Shown here in pieces: positions 1 to 8,849 of a stretch of DNA of 14,137 nt (positions are counted from its first letter, which is position 1; every line of letters begins with the position of its first letter). The DNA is taken from positions 1 through 14,137 of the forward strand of contig JAAMPI010001468.1 of NCBI GenBank assembly GCA_013054445.1. The letters run 5' to 3'. Under the pieces are notes generated by a model. It was not told the origin of the DNA. It saw nothing but the letters and a program-made list of their open reading frames with translations, and did not search any database. The DNA is from Cudoniella acicularis (taxonomy: Eukaryota > Ascomycota > Leotiomycetes > Helotiales > Helotiaceae). The position numbers were made by a program, and so were the translations under genes.

Positions 1-1001
1 GCAATCCCAAACGCCCCGGCAACCTCCGGATTCAACGTCTCAGCCCCCCTCCCCCCCTCCCCAAAATCGCACTCGCCGCCTTACACCCCGCACAGTTCTT
101 ATTCGTACTAGCACAACTGACTTCATACGTCAACCAGCCCGCATACGAATTGGGCACACTACTTCCTGCCGGACTCACATTCGTGACATTGATCCTCCCC
201 GTCTCCAATATATAACTTAATGGTTCTTTTGCTATGCTGTAGCTTGTGCATTGGTGTGTTCGGTCGGAAATGTACTCGCAGGTCTTGACGTCGTGGTAGA
301 GGATTTGCTTTACGGCGGAGGACACAGGGCTGATTAGTGTAGAGGCCGTGCCGTTTGTTTCGAGCCAGGTGGTCGCGCCGTAGCAGGAGTATGCTATGGT
401 GCATTCTTCGTCGGTGCCTGGGATCGCGATTGGGTTCTGGTTGCAAGCTGTTGCTTCCTTGCGGTCGTTGATCGTGGCGAACATGGCAGTTACATTTATA
501 TCACCTGGAATGACAACTTGGTTGACGCCAAATGTTAACTGGACGTCGATTTGAGCGCTTGGAACCGGGGCATGAGAGCAGACGTAAACACTGTTGCAGA
601 GGGCGCCATCAGGGGCCGTAAACGCAGTGCCGTTTTCCCAGAAGCAGTTGAAGGTTCCGTAGTTGTTTTTTGCGGAGCCGACGTATGTGCCTTGGATGGT
701 GATTAGGGTGGGGATGTCAGCCGAGAAGACGTCGCCGCCGGGGAAGATGACGGAGATGGCGGAGCCGCCTTCCTAGACTGCGGCGAGGCCTGAGGTGCGG
801 AAGCTACTTTGGCGTAGGAAAAGGGGTTTTGTCCCAGGAGTTTGTGTGGTAGGCTACGTAGGAGGAGAGGTTGGCGGAGTTGGTGGGGGAGACGCAGTTG
901 GCGAGGATATTGGTTTCGTTGGCGCCAGCGGATGCTTTGCTAGTGAGGAGGAGGAGGGTGGCTGCTGCTAGGGCGGTGTTTTTAAGGTTGAGGGGAAACA
1001 T
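1..1001 (-). pseudogene. Decayed gene for a secreted cysteine-rich glycoprotein, partial at the left edge
   Basis: The start is taken at 1001 (MFPLNLKNT...) because it begins a clear signal peptide: a hydrophobic stretch (ALAAATLLLL) followed by a SKASAGA cleavage-like site. An in-frame ATG at 1088 would put about 29 extra residues in front of it and is less likely. The reading frame stops at a TAG at 804-806, but a second frame continues with the same character: PGGDVFSADIP, NCFWENGT, then an open frame down to 35 rich in Cys and in N-x-S/T sites (NET, NLS, NGT, NVT, NGT). That second frame carries its own TAG at 773-775. Near the C terminus a G-run (minus strand, about 43-63) throws it into an early stop at 32-34, while the alternative frame continues open (AETLNPEVAGAFGI) off the window. 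So there are two frameshifts plus one stop. No known family was recognised. A 35-nt GT...AG stretch over the first break is too short for a normal fungal intron. Sequencing error in homopolymers could explain the shifts but not easily the TAG. Confidence 0.65.
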
Positions 1002-2413
1002 GGTGAACGATGAGAACTGGAGAATGTAGAGAAGAGATGCGGGGTATAGAGAAAGTCTCCAGGAAAAGGTTGATGTTGTGATGATCAAGAAAAGTTAAGA
1101 AGTATTTTCATTTGTACTTATACATCTCAAAATAATGGAAAGAAAGCCCAAACAATCTCTGAATGCACGAACTGGCTCCTCCCTGATTCCAGCCTGACAG
1201 AGCGCAGTACACCCATGAAGCTATTCAGGGAAAACAAGTCACACTCACCGAGGCCTACACAGTTTCCCCTACATAATTTGGAGGCCAAAAAATGTCACCG
1301 AGGATGAACATGTACATTGCAAAGACTGAAATCGAACGATACTTAGGATACTAGCCACTCAGCGAAGTTCATTCATACAAGGCCAAGCGCGCAACAGTTT
1401 TGTTTAGACCTCTCAAGCAAGGCTTGTTTATCATAAACGCTGCACGAATTCGGGAGGTGTGAAATTTTAGATCCTGCCACGACTTGCGGCGATTTTAACG
1501 TTGTGGAATCAGCCCAAAACTGGACAGACCGAGCTTCAGCCCTGCAAGGGTTGCATTTAGAGTGAGCTTACTACGCCCCTTGGTACGCATGTACTTGTAG
1601 GGGGGAAGACTCAGAGGAAGGCTGAGATGGTTAGGGCTGAGAGGAATGCAAGAGGGTGTGTTTTCGGCGATGTCATCGGGGACCTGGAGGTGCAGAAGAT
1701 TCCCCACAGGAAAGGGGCGCAGTACACTGGCCGGCTAAACTTCGTAGCGTCATGTCTATTCAGACTTCATCTCAGATTCTGAACTTTGCGTCTATCAAGA
1801 ACGTTGCGATAAACATCTTCTCAAACGCTTTTGTTGTTGTTTTTGTTCCCGGATAAGTGGGCAATTGTTGTTGAAGTATTGTGCCTGGGCGATGACGATG
1901 TTCCAACCCCTCAAGACCTGTCCAACCGGATCAAAAAACGAGGACTATCTCAACACTGGCCGACGGCTCTGGAGAGCAAGTCTGTACTGTGGGTGGCTTT
2001 GCAATGGAAATATGAGGTTGGAATGGCCATTGCATGGTCAGATGCGGACATACCATACGTGTCATGTTAGAGGTAAGACCATGACAACCTCTAGGAGGCC
2101 CTCTATAAGAGGAACATCGGAACATCGCCCATCCGTCGCCTTGGAGTTGGGAGGAACTTCGCCGAGCTTGCTGAGCTGAGTATGTTGGGTGAGATTTGAA
2201 CGAGTCGATCATGGTTGGAAAGCCGAAGTGATGTGAGATCATCTGTTGGTGTGACCGTCGGTTCTTTAGCCTCCCGGCTTTAGCACAAAGGCCAACACGT
2301 GACCTCAGATGACCTCAAAGCAAAGCACCTTCAATTGTGGATATTGGTTCTCATTATTGTACCCCTTTTTGGCTCTCTTCAATTCTTATATCTTTTTCTC
2401 TTCAATCGTGGTC
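1002..2413. other. Intergenic region, no convincing gene
   Basis: Only short overlapping open frames occur here (for example 1831-2070 plus, 79 codons; 1495-1707 minus, 70 codons). None has a recognisable motif, a splice-supported extension or a signal peptide. The left part should hold the promoter of the minus-strand secreted-protein remnant, the right end the promoter of the NmrA-like gene. Confidence 0.6.
2348..2407 (+). promoter_or_regulatory. CT-rich tract in front of the NmrA-like gene
   Basis: A run dominated by C and T (tctcattattgtacc, then ctctcttc and tctttttctcttc) ends a few bases before the ATG at 2414. Pyrimidine-rich tracts next to the transcription start are common in filamentous fungal promoters. 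No clear TATA box was seen. The role is inferred from position and composition. Confidence 0.4.
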
Positions 2414-3711
2414 ATGAGCAAACGCAACATTTTGGTAACTGGTGCCACGGGAAAGCAAGGGAGGGCACTCATACGTGCTCTCCTTCATTCCAGTTCTTCG
2501 GCTGAGCAGAACTACCACATTTATGCACTTACTCGGACCGCATCTTCTCCTTCAGCAAAAAGCCTTCGAGAGACCGAGAGGGAAGAAAATCTCACTCTTG
2601 TAGAAGGTAATCTCGATGATGAAGCGAGTATTCGGAAGATATTCAAGGATGCAGAGGAGAGAGGGGGAATCTGGGGTGTATTCGCAGTCCTCGCTTTCCC
2701 GGGACTTGGTGTCGAGGCAGATGGAGAAGAAAGGCAAGGGAAGGTATGATATTGATGCACCTCCCGAGAAACCACATCCTGATCAATTGGCAGTTGATAG
2801 CAGATCTTGCTCTTGAGTTTGGAGTCAAGTCATTCCTTTATTCGAGTGCCATGCGGGCAGGACCTAAATACGAAGATGAGTTGAAGCTTTCCGGGAGGGC
2901 AAAGGCAAATATAGAGATGCATTGCATGAAGTTAGGACTATTGGGATTGCCTTGGACGTAAGTTTGATAGAATTCTTGAAGTTCGAACCTAAGAATGACA
3001 GAAATATCTAGCATTCTGAGACCATCGTTCTTCATGGAGAATTTCGAAGGTTTTATTGGATCGATTTCTGTTGCGGTCATGAAGAGTGGATTGAAGCCTG
3101 ATACTAGCACTGCGCTCATTGTGAGTTTTCTCAGGTTCTTCTCCAAAACTCCATTTGCTTACGTCAATTCAAGGCTTCTGAAGATATTGGCAACGTCGCG
3201 GCAGGTGTTTTCAAGGCAAGAATCTCGACACCACACCGAACCAAAGAGCGAACGCTAATCGATCGTAGAACCACGAAAAATACAAGCATAAAATCCTCAC
3301 CCTAGCTTCCGAGTTTTCAACCATGACCCAATTGGAAGAATCCCATCAAAAGGCTCTTGGGAAGCCAATTCCTGCAGTACCAGCAGCTTTTGGCTGGCTG
3401 TTGGTCAAAATGAATAAAGCAACTCGGGGATTGTACTGTTACCTTTCTCTTCCCTCAATCTTCAAGTTTGAATACTGACATAACACAGAATTACCGACAT
3501 CGAAAAACACCACTATGCTTATGTAGCTGGAGAATACCCTTCGTGCGACTCTGAAATAGCGTTGGCGAACTCGGCATACAAGATGAAGACATATTTTGAG
3601 TGGAAATCTCAGGAGAGGAAAGAGAGGAAAGAGGAGAGGAAAGAGGATACCAGTGGTGCTGGTAATTGGAATCAGGTTTCGCTTGGGAAGTTACTGACTG
3701 GTAGGATGTGA
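2414..3711 (+). CDS. NmrA-like family NAD(P)-binding protein, six exons
   Basis: Exons by splice consensus: 2414-2743, 2794-2957, 3012-3120, 3174-3215, 3269-3432, 3489-3711, giving 343 aa with phases closing exactly on the TGA at 3709-3711. An N-terminal Rossmann motif ILVTGATGKQG holds GxxGxxG (G10, G13, G16). Further family marks are GNLDD, WGVFAVLAF, GVKSFLYSS (residues 120-128) and, across the exon 2/3 junction, WTILRPSFFMENF. NmrA-like proteins are atypical short-chain dehydrogenase folds that bind NAD(P); many lack the catalytic Tyr and act as redox sensors or regulators, as NmrA of Aspergillus does with the GATA factor AreA. This one is a paralogue with no sign that it is that regulator. 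The start at 2414 fits the family; an in-frame ATG at 2309 would add 35 residues with a hydrophobic stretch and is less likely. Oddities: intron 4 (3216-3268) is GC-AG, and the C-terminal part has a charged repeat (ERKERKEERKED) encoded by a 37-nt pure purine tract. It appears intact. Confidence 0.9.
3611..3647 (+). repeat. Homopurine microrepeat inside the NmrA-like last exon
   Basis: Thirty-seven consecutive purines built from a degenerate gagaggaaa-like unit encode the Glu/Arg/Lys-rich segment of the NmrA-like protein. Length changes in multiples of three would be tolerated in the protein, so this is a likely polymorphic site. Confidence 0.7.
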
Positions 3712-3945
3712 TGTACGTTTTTTAATATTTGTGGTTCTTCATGTTTTAATACCTTTACAAGTATGGCGCATTTTGTTTTCTTTGGCGTTCTCTTGTGTTT
3801 TAAATTCAAATTTTCCCATGGAATACGAGTTAATTTGTTTCGATAAATTGATGGATGAAGTGCTCCAAGTGGCGAAAAAAAAAGTGATAGCTATCAAAAG
3901 TTTTCCTGTCGCCAATCCCCCTAAGTAAGGTGGGTAAAAAGCGCC

Positions 3946-3969
3946 AAAAAAAAAAATCAAAAAAAAAAA
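3946..3969 (-). terminator. RNA polymerase III T-run terminator for the tRNA-like gene
   Basis: On the minus strand the tRNA-like 3' end (at 3972) is followed after two bases by a run of eleven T (3969-3959), then GA, then a second run of eleven T (3956-3946). Four or more T right after a tRNA is the usual Pol III stop signal. The doubled run is longer than needed. Confidence 0.7.
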
Positions 3970-3971
3970 GT

Positions 3972-4132
3972 TGGATTGACAAGGACTCGAACCTTGGACC
4001 TCGTACTCAAGTACTGCAGAGGGTGAAACCCCTCAAGTATCACCGATATTTCACAGTTTCAGTACTAACTACCGCAAAGGAACCCCTTAATATCAACTTC
4101 GAGTTTGCACTCTACCGCTAAGCTATCAGCCC
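3972..4132 (-). tRNA. tRNA-like gene with a long insertion in the anticodon region; anticodon not assignable
   Basis: Minus strand, 161 nt. The 5' half GGGCTGATAGCTTAGCGG gives the acceptor strand, bases T8 A9, a D-stem GCTT/GAGT with two wobble pairs and a D-loop AGCGGTA. Its A box is TAGCTTAGCGG (4115-4125). The 3' half gives a typical variable loop AGGTC, a perfect T-stem CAAGG/CCTTG around TTCGAGT (B box GGTTCGAGTCC, 3983-3993), then TCAATCC and discriminator A. Acceptor pairing GGGCTGA/TCAATCC holds except for a C-A mismatch at position 4 and one G-T. Between the halves lie about 88 nt more than a normal tRNA needs. This insert folds: a 7-bp stem (4010-4016 with 4060-4066) and a 5-bp stem (4019-4023 with 4030-4034). 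Nuclear tRNA introns normally sit one base after the anticodon, but no placement I tried restores a clean five-pair anticodon stem (CAAAC against GTACG leaves two mismatches). It is therefore either a tRNA with a very long intron or a tRNA pseudogene. The T-run follows directly. Confidence 0.5.
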
Positions 4133-5609
4133 TGTTTGTTGGGAAAATTTTGCTAAATGGAATTATAAGGTCTATTGGGTTGTCCCTGTGGCAACTGGTA
4201 ATATTGGGCGGTGGGGGCCATATACCGAGCCTCGGCTCCCATGGAACATCTCTCAGACTCAAACGACCAGAGGTGGTCGGAACAACAGTAAGACCAATGG
4301 CAGCAGGGCTGGAGACCTTCATTACCATAGGAATAGATTTTAGAAGGATGTTGGCGGCCGAGATCTAATATTTGTCTTCGAGAAATCTCTCGTGGAGATG
4401 AACTACATACTGTATGACAGACAAATGAATGTTCGCCAAGAGTTCTGGAGAAGAGTGAAGACTGGGTGAAGAACGCTACCTAACAGCGCGATCTGCAGTG
4501 CTATTCTGGGGGCTGACTTGAGTGATTCTCGGTGTTGGTTGGTTGTTGGCGGCTTAGTGTTGGTTGGTATTCTATACACCGGAGGATTTCTGTACGGTAC
4601 GTAATACACCTCTGTCGACGGCCACATTTGCACTGTTCCGAATGTATCTGACGTCGCAGTTACTGTCTAGCAATGCCGACTGAGAGTTGTTCGTAGGCTT
4701 TGCCCCGATCTCGATGCTCCCCTTCTCTATATTTAGAGTAGAATATAATTAAATAACAGCAGTTGGAGGATTTCTTTTGCCAACTTTCTTTTTTAACAGA
4801 AGTAGGCTAGGTAGCCAAGGGCCTCTGAGGGCGTTGGATTCACTCTATTTTTACCGATGATTTGCTTGATGCTTTTTATGGGGGGAGTTGTGAGCTCGCT
4901 GATATCTTGATACCATTTTTTCACAACTTCATTTTCTATCTACTCTTACATGCTCCACTCCCCTTCGATGGCCCCTCGACAAGCCCCACCCCGCGACCAT
5001 CCCCAGACCAACGCCGGCAAGTCTCCAGTCTCCCAAACTCCACCTTAACGTCACCCACGATCTGGGCGGCGCCCGCTTCGAAATAAGTAGCGAGGCCGTT
5101 GGTGTTGCGAAGGCCTCCCCTTTTTCCTGGTCTCAAAACCAGGTTTTTCCGCGCCGGGTGTTTGTTCAACTTTCTGGCTTGGTTGCTGCCAGAATAAGCT
5201 CGCACGGAAGGAGAAGGCACAGAAGGCTTTTTCGCCCTTGTCAGCCAACTTTTGTTATTATTTCATATGCTCCGAAGAGAAGTTTGGCGCCAGACATTTG
5301 TTTACACCCTCAACTATCGCCATTGCCTAACCGATTATCTGTTGTTTGGTCTAAACAACACCAAATAACCAACATCTACATACAAACGTGTGCATCAACT
5401 AGAAGAGTACATACTGCCTTTACTTCTTTTATTGCCTCACATACTATGAGTAATCATAGTTGTCTTTAGTCATTTCAGCTTCTTCCCCCCCCCTTTCTGC
5501 TAACCGAGACTCAGTTAACATTAGACAAATCACTATCTGGAAAATAACAATTCATCAATTGTTCTCCAGGGGTTTCTAGTTGTGGTGGCATTCATCGCTT
5601 CACACCTCC
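4133..5609. other. Intergenic region, no firm gene
   Basis: No open frame here carries a recognisable domain. A GC-richer patch at about 4970-5260 has a 94-codon minus-strand frame (4936-5220) with a faint resemblance to a flavin-dependent monooxygenase segment, treated under findings. A short palindrome (gagcctcggctc, about 4228-4239) and a run of nine C (5485-5493) are the only other marks seen. The right end should contain the 3' end of the minus-strand aldo-keto reductase transcript. Confidence 0.55.
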
Positions 5610-6720
5610 CTAGGCATTCCAATTATCCCTCGGCGCATCCGCCTTCACAACCTCCCAGATACCTGTGACACGCTCCACAGTCTTCTCATCCAACGGCCCC
5701 GCATCAATCGCATCCAGCGTTTCCTCAAGCTGCGCAACCTTACTCGCACCAACAATCAGCGCATCACCTTCCTCCACATTCAAAGCGCTATGCCACACAA
5801 TCCACCGATACGCCAAAGCCGCCTTACTGAACCCCGCATCCTTCGCAATCTCACCCCAAGTCTCCAAAGCCTTGAAAAGCGACTCTTTCCCATACAACTT
5901 ATTATACAACTTTCCAGCCGGCGATTCGTTCTCGAAACGTCCCCCGGCGCTTTGTGTGCGAAGCTGCGCGGGGTCTTTGACGAGAAACCCGCCTGCGATG
6001 GGGGAGTAGGCATAGAAATGCATGTCGAGTTTGCGCAACAGGGGGAAGAGATCTTCTTCCACGTGCCGAGACATGGCGTTGTAGTTTCCTTGGAAGACGG
6101 TGGGTAGGACTGAGTTTGCAGCTTTCTGGATATCGTATATCTTCTGCACGTCTGAGGGGAGGAAATTCGAGATGCCGAACTGGGAGAGTTAGTTACGTCG
6201 CAAAAATTAGGGGAGTTGCGCACCCGTTTGAATTTTCCTGCTGTGTAGAGTTCTTGGATGGCGGAGAGTGACTCCTCGATTGGAGTGATGGGATCTGGAG
6301 AGTGCAGGTAATAGAGATCAACCTGTCAGACCGTAAATGAGCTGCTGATGTGTTTTCTTCATAGACTTCACAACTTACACTCTCGACGCCCAAATCCTTC
6401 AAGCTTCTCTCCATTGAGTTCAAAATATTCTTTTTCGACATTGCGCCAGGTGCGAATCCTGCAGCCTTTGTGTGGATTTCGAAATTCTTGGCAGCAGGAA
6501 TACTTCCGATTGTAGCTTCGCTTTTTGTCTGAATATCTGTTAGATCCCCCCACCAATTTGACTGAGTATTTGTTTTCAGGGGACTCACATAAATACTTGC
6601 GGTGTCGATTCCTAAAGCTTTGCGTTGCTTCAAGATATCGAACATCTGGTTTATGGTTTCCGGACTCATCGCTGCAATCCAAGCAGCGCCGAAAATGATC
6701 TTTGGAGGTGATTGCGCCAT
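5610..6720 (-). CDS. Aldo-keto reductase, AKR7-like (aflatoxin aldehyde reductase type), four exons
   Basis: Exons on the minus strand: 6720-6589, 6528-6379, 6322-6224, 6179-5610; introns of 60, 56 and 44 nt, all phase 0 and GT-AG, the first with a CTAAC branch site. The product is 316 aa, close to the usual 310-340 of this family. It is an NADPH-dependent (beta/alpha)8-barrel reductase of aldehydes and ketones, expected in the cytosol. The catalytic tetrad is complete: D39 in GIDTA, Y44 in ASIY, K65 in HTKAAG, H101 in YYLHSPD. Other family marks are GKFKRFGISNF and FYAYSPIAGGFL. The stretch QGNYNAMSRHVEEDLFPLLR resembles the AKR7 group rather than the xylose-reductase group. The ATG at 6718-6720 fits the family N terminus (KIIFGAAWIA). 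A TATA-like element lies about 85-95 bp upstream. The substrate cannot be told from sequence. The gene appears intact. Confidence 0.92.
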
Positions 6721-6804
6721 TTTGACAATTGATTTAATTTGATGTTGTTGGGTGAAAGCTCTGGTTGAGAGAAGTGGTTGAGGTTGAAGTTGGAAATAGA
6801 TTGG

Positions 6805-6815
6805 CTATTATATAG
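6805..6815 (-). promoter_or_regulatory. TATA-like box of the aldo-keto reductase gene
   Basis: Minus-strand CTATATAATAG lies 85-95 bp upstream of the ATG at 6720, followed at once by GCCAATC. The spacing suits a fungal core promoter, and CT/CA-rich leader sequence lies between it and the ATG. Assignment is by motif and position only. Confidence 0.5.
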
Positions 6816-6829
6816 CTCTCTCTACACCT

Positions 6830-7638
6830 AACTTTTGAGGCGATGGACATCATCCACTCCGATAAGAGATATCTTGCGATCTAAATAACGCAACCAATCA
6901 GGTACATTGTTCAACACGGCCCAAACAAACGAGGTTCTTCTTTCTCACAATGCAACCTCTTGATGTGCTTCAAGAGTGAACTGTGGGTCTGGTGCTTACA
7001 AATACACACTGATTTCGCATTACGCTGCACCCACAACCGAAGCCAAGACCCCATTCTTGGCGGCAACGTGGGGTTACCGGTAGCAGGCCAAGTGGACATC
7101 GTGATGTGCTTTCTGCATAGAGGGCATGCGGCTTAGAAATCCCATTCAGTGAGATACCCGCGAGACAATCGGAGAGATACCGGCGCCTCTATTCCCCCGA
7201 TTTTCGGGAAGGAGCATAGTTGTTCCGATCGAATGTATTTGAATTAAAAAAAATAATGGTGTTTTTAAGCATCATCTCGTATCAGCTTATAGTGGAGTAA
7301 ATGCCCCGGGTGGTGGTGAGATTTCTTGATCGACATAGCCGGATATCAGCACTTAATTCACTTAGTGAGATTAGCGCTTTTTTTGAGTGGTATATCTGTG
7401 GAAGAAAGCATCAATCAAATAAACGGTCATTGAAATTTTGTAGAGACTAAATTTTTCGAAAGTTTTAAGGTGTGATTATTTTGCTCTTTTCAAGTGTCGT
7501 GGTTGGGAATCGCGAGGTAGTAAAGCTCGCTGGGATCTTCTGCCCAAGCATACCTCGCAATCCGCCAGTCCAGCCACCCTCTTCTACCTCTCCAACATAC
7601 TCGTCAATACATTATTTACCATTTGTGAACCAGCGACT
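6830..7638. other. Intergenic region, no gene seen
   Basis: Open frames here are short (62 codons at 6911-7099 minus, 69 codons at 7472-7681 plus) and lack recognisable motifs. The plus-strand frame overlaps the 3' part of the small cysteine-rich gene and is a shadow. Several A/T runs occur around 7240-7260 and 7375-7385. Confidence 0.5.
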
Positions 7639-7899
7639 TCAACCCCATTTCGGCTTCCACAAATGCATCCTACTCTTGTAAAATATTTTGAACTCCCACG
7701 CGACATTGCCTTTCGGCACAGCAGTACAATCGCCTTCCACATAACAACTACCCTTATGGCCAACCCATTCAATTGTGTAGTCGGGACATCTCTCTGGTTC
7801 GTCGTTTGCGGATGTTTTGTTGTTTTTGAAGTTTTTGCATTCTTTCGTAGTAGCAATGTTGTGGCCGCATTCGTATGTCGTGTGGGTATTTGTGCACAT
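7639..7899 (-). CDS. Small cysteine-rich protein, copy A of a paired family (86 aa)
   Basis: Single-exon frame starting MCTNTHTTYECGH. There is no signal peptide or membrane segment, so it is probably intracellular. Cys lie at residues 2, 11, 21, 38, 52 and 58, with His13 in a YxCxH motif and a PExCP motif at 35-39. The same layout recurs in the neighbour at 8483-8725 (C2, C11, H13, C38 and C52 at identical residue numbers), which strongly supports translation of both, since the two DNA stretches are otherwise diverged. Small fungal proteins beginning MC with a YxCGH motif are widespread and uncharacterised; zinc binding by the Cys/His set is a reasonable guess, not shown. The tail after residue 60 (WEFKIFYKSRMHLWKPKWG) does not match copy B and might belong to a different exon structure. 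Function unknown. Confidence 0.7.
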   Translation of the reverse strand: MCTNTHTTYECGHNIATTKECKNFKNNKTSANDEPERCPDYTIEWVGHKGSCYVEGDCTAVPKGNVAWEFKIFYKSRMHLWKPKWG

Positions 7900-8482
7900 G
7901 CTGGAATGAGCGCGAGGGTTTGACGATGGAGAGTTGAAGGTTGAGGTTGAGAGAGATTTAGTGTCGCTATAAGTATTTTTTAGGATGGGTAGTTTCTTGA
8001 TTGACGTGACAATTTGGAATTAATTTTTTATGTGAAGAAGGGATGAATTACGAATTTACGAAGCTAAAGCTAACGATTCATGAAAATTCTTTGTTCCTTG
8101 CCAATAAAGTTGTGAATGTCGCTTTCAGAATTTGAAAATGTCAATAGAATATCGAGTGGGCACCGTTGCCAGATAATGAGCTGCATTTTCGTTGGACTGA
8201 ATAACAAGGCGGGGCTTTTTTCTAAACAAAGAACAACTTGCACCGACCCCTCCAGGCTTTATTATTCACGACAACCCTTTTCTTGGAGTGAGAATGGCGT
8301 TGTTCACTTGGAATTCAAAACGCATTATTGGGATTGTGTCCAGAACGCGCAATATAGAATATTCCTACGTAAGTAACCAGATAGAACCTTCTAAATACTT
8401 TTGCAGATTCTTAGAAACGAGTATGCTGACCTGAGACCTCCACCTCATCAATTCCCATGCCCCAATTCCCGCTCAAAAACTC

Positions 8483-8725
8483 TCATTCCATCTCTCCATT
8501 TCCCCAAGTAGACTTTACCGCGCCCTTAAAGCCTACATCTCCCTTTTTAGTCTCGCTTTTCCGCGTGAGGCACGGTCCTATCTTGTCCGTACGATAAACG
8601 CGCTTTTCAGGGCAAAGCTCTGGCTTTGCAATACCGTTAGACTTATTGTCAAAGAGTTTGCAAGTTGCGCCTTCGGTAATAATTTTGTGGTTGCAGGCGT
8701 ATGTTGTTTCCATGAAGTTGCACAT
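8483..8725 (-). CDS. Small cysteine-rich protein, copy B of a paired family (80 aa)
   Basis: Single-exon frame starting MCNFMETTYACNH. It shares with copy A the start MC, TTYxCxH (residues 7-13), I15, T17, a Cys near 21-22 followed by KxF, PExCP at 35-39, GxC at 50-52, and KGxV just after 60. It lacks the sixth Cys of copy A (residue 58). There is no signal peptide, no membrane segment, and the second half is rich in Lys. A TATA-like element lies about 105-115 bp upstream of the ATG. Same strand as copy A, 583 bp upstream of it in the direction of transcription, which suggests an old tandem duplication. Function unknown; a metal-binding or Cys-knotted fold is inference from the Cys/His spacing. 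Confidence 0.7.
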   Translation of the reverse strand: MCNFMETTYACNHKIITEGATCKLFDNKSNGIAKPELCPEKRVYRTDKIGPCLTRKSETKKGDVGFKGAVKSTWGNGEME

Positions 8726-8830
8726 TTTCCTTCTTGCTTGTCTTTGTTGATTTTGATTGCGGAAGTCTTGGATATGCCTTCGGGTTAGATTCTGTTGGAC
8801 AAGTGTGCCATTTGAGTTGAACAGTGGCAG

Positions 8831-8841
8831 ATTTTTATAAA
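8831..8841 (-). promoter_or_regulatory. TATA-like box upstream of small-protein copy B
   Basis: Minus-strand TTTATAAAAAT lies 106-116 bp upstream of the ATG at 8725. It is a good TATA match at a plausible distance; no matching element is as clear upstream of copy A. Confidence 0.4.
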
Positions 8842-8849
8842 TTTGAGCT

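Noticed and set aside
770..806. A 35-nt GT...AG stretch as an intron that would rescue the secreted-protein gene
   Set aside because: Well below the usual minimum for fungal introns, with no branch site, and it would not repair the G-run frameshift further on.
1831..2070. 79-codon plus-strand open frame as a possible small gene
   Set aside because: No motif, no signal peptide, overlapped by frames of similar length on both strands, and no splice-supported extension.
2309..2413. Upstream in-frame ATG at 2309 as the start of the NmrA-like protein
   Set aside because: It would place a hydrophobic 35-residue leader before the Rossmann motif, whereas the family normally begins a few residues before it, as with the ATG at 2414.
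2414..6720. NmrA-like protein and aldo-keto reductase as parts of a secondary-metabolite cluster
   Set aside because: No backbone synthase, transporter or cluster regulator lies between or beside them, they are on opposite strands, and a tRNA-like gene and about 1.5 kb of empty sequence separate them.
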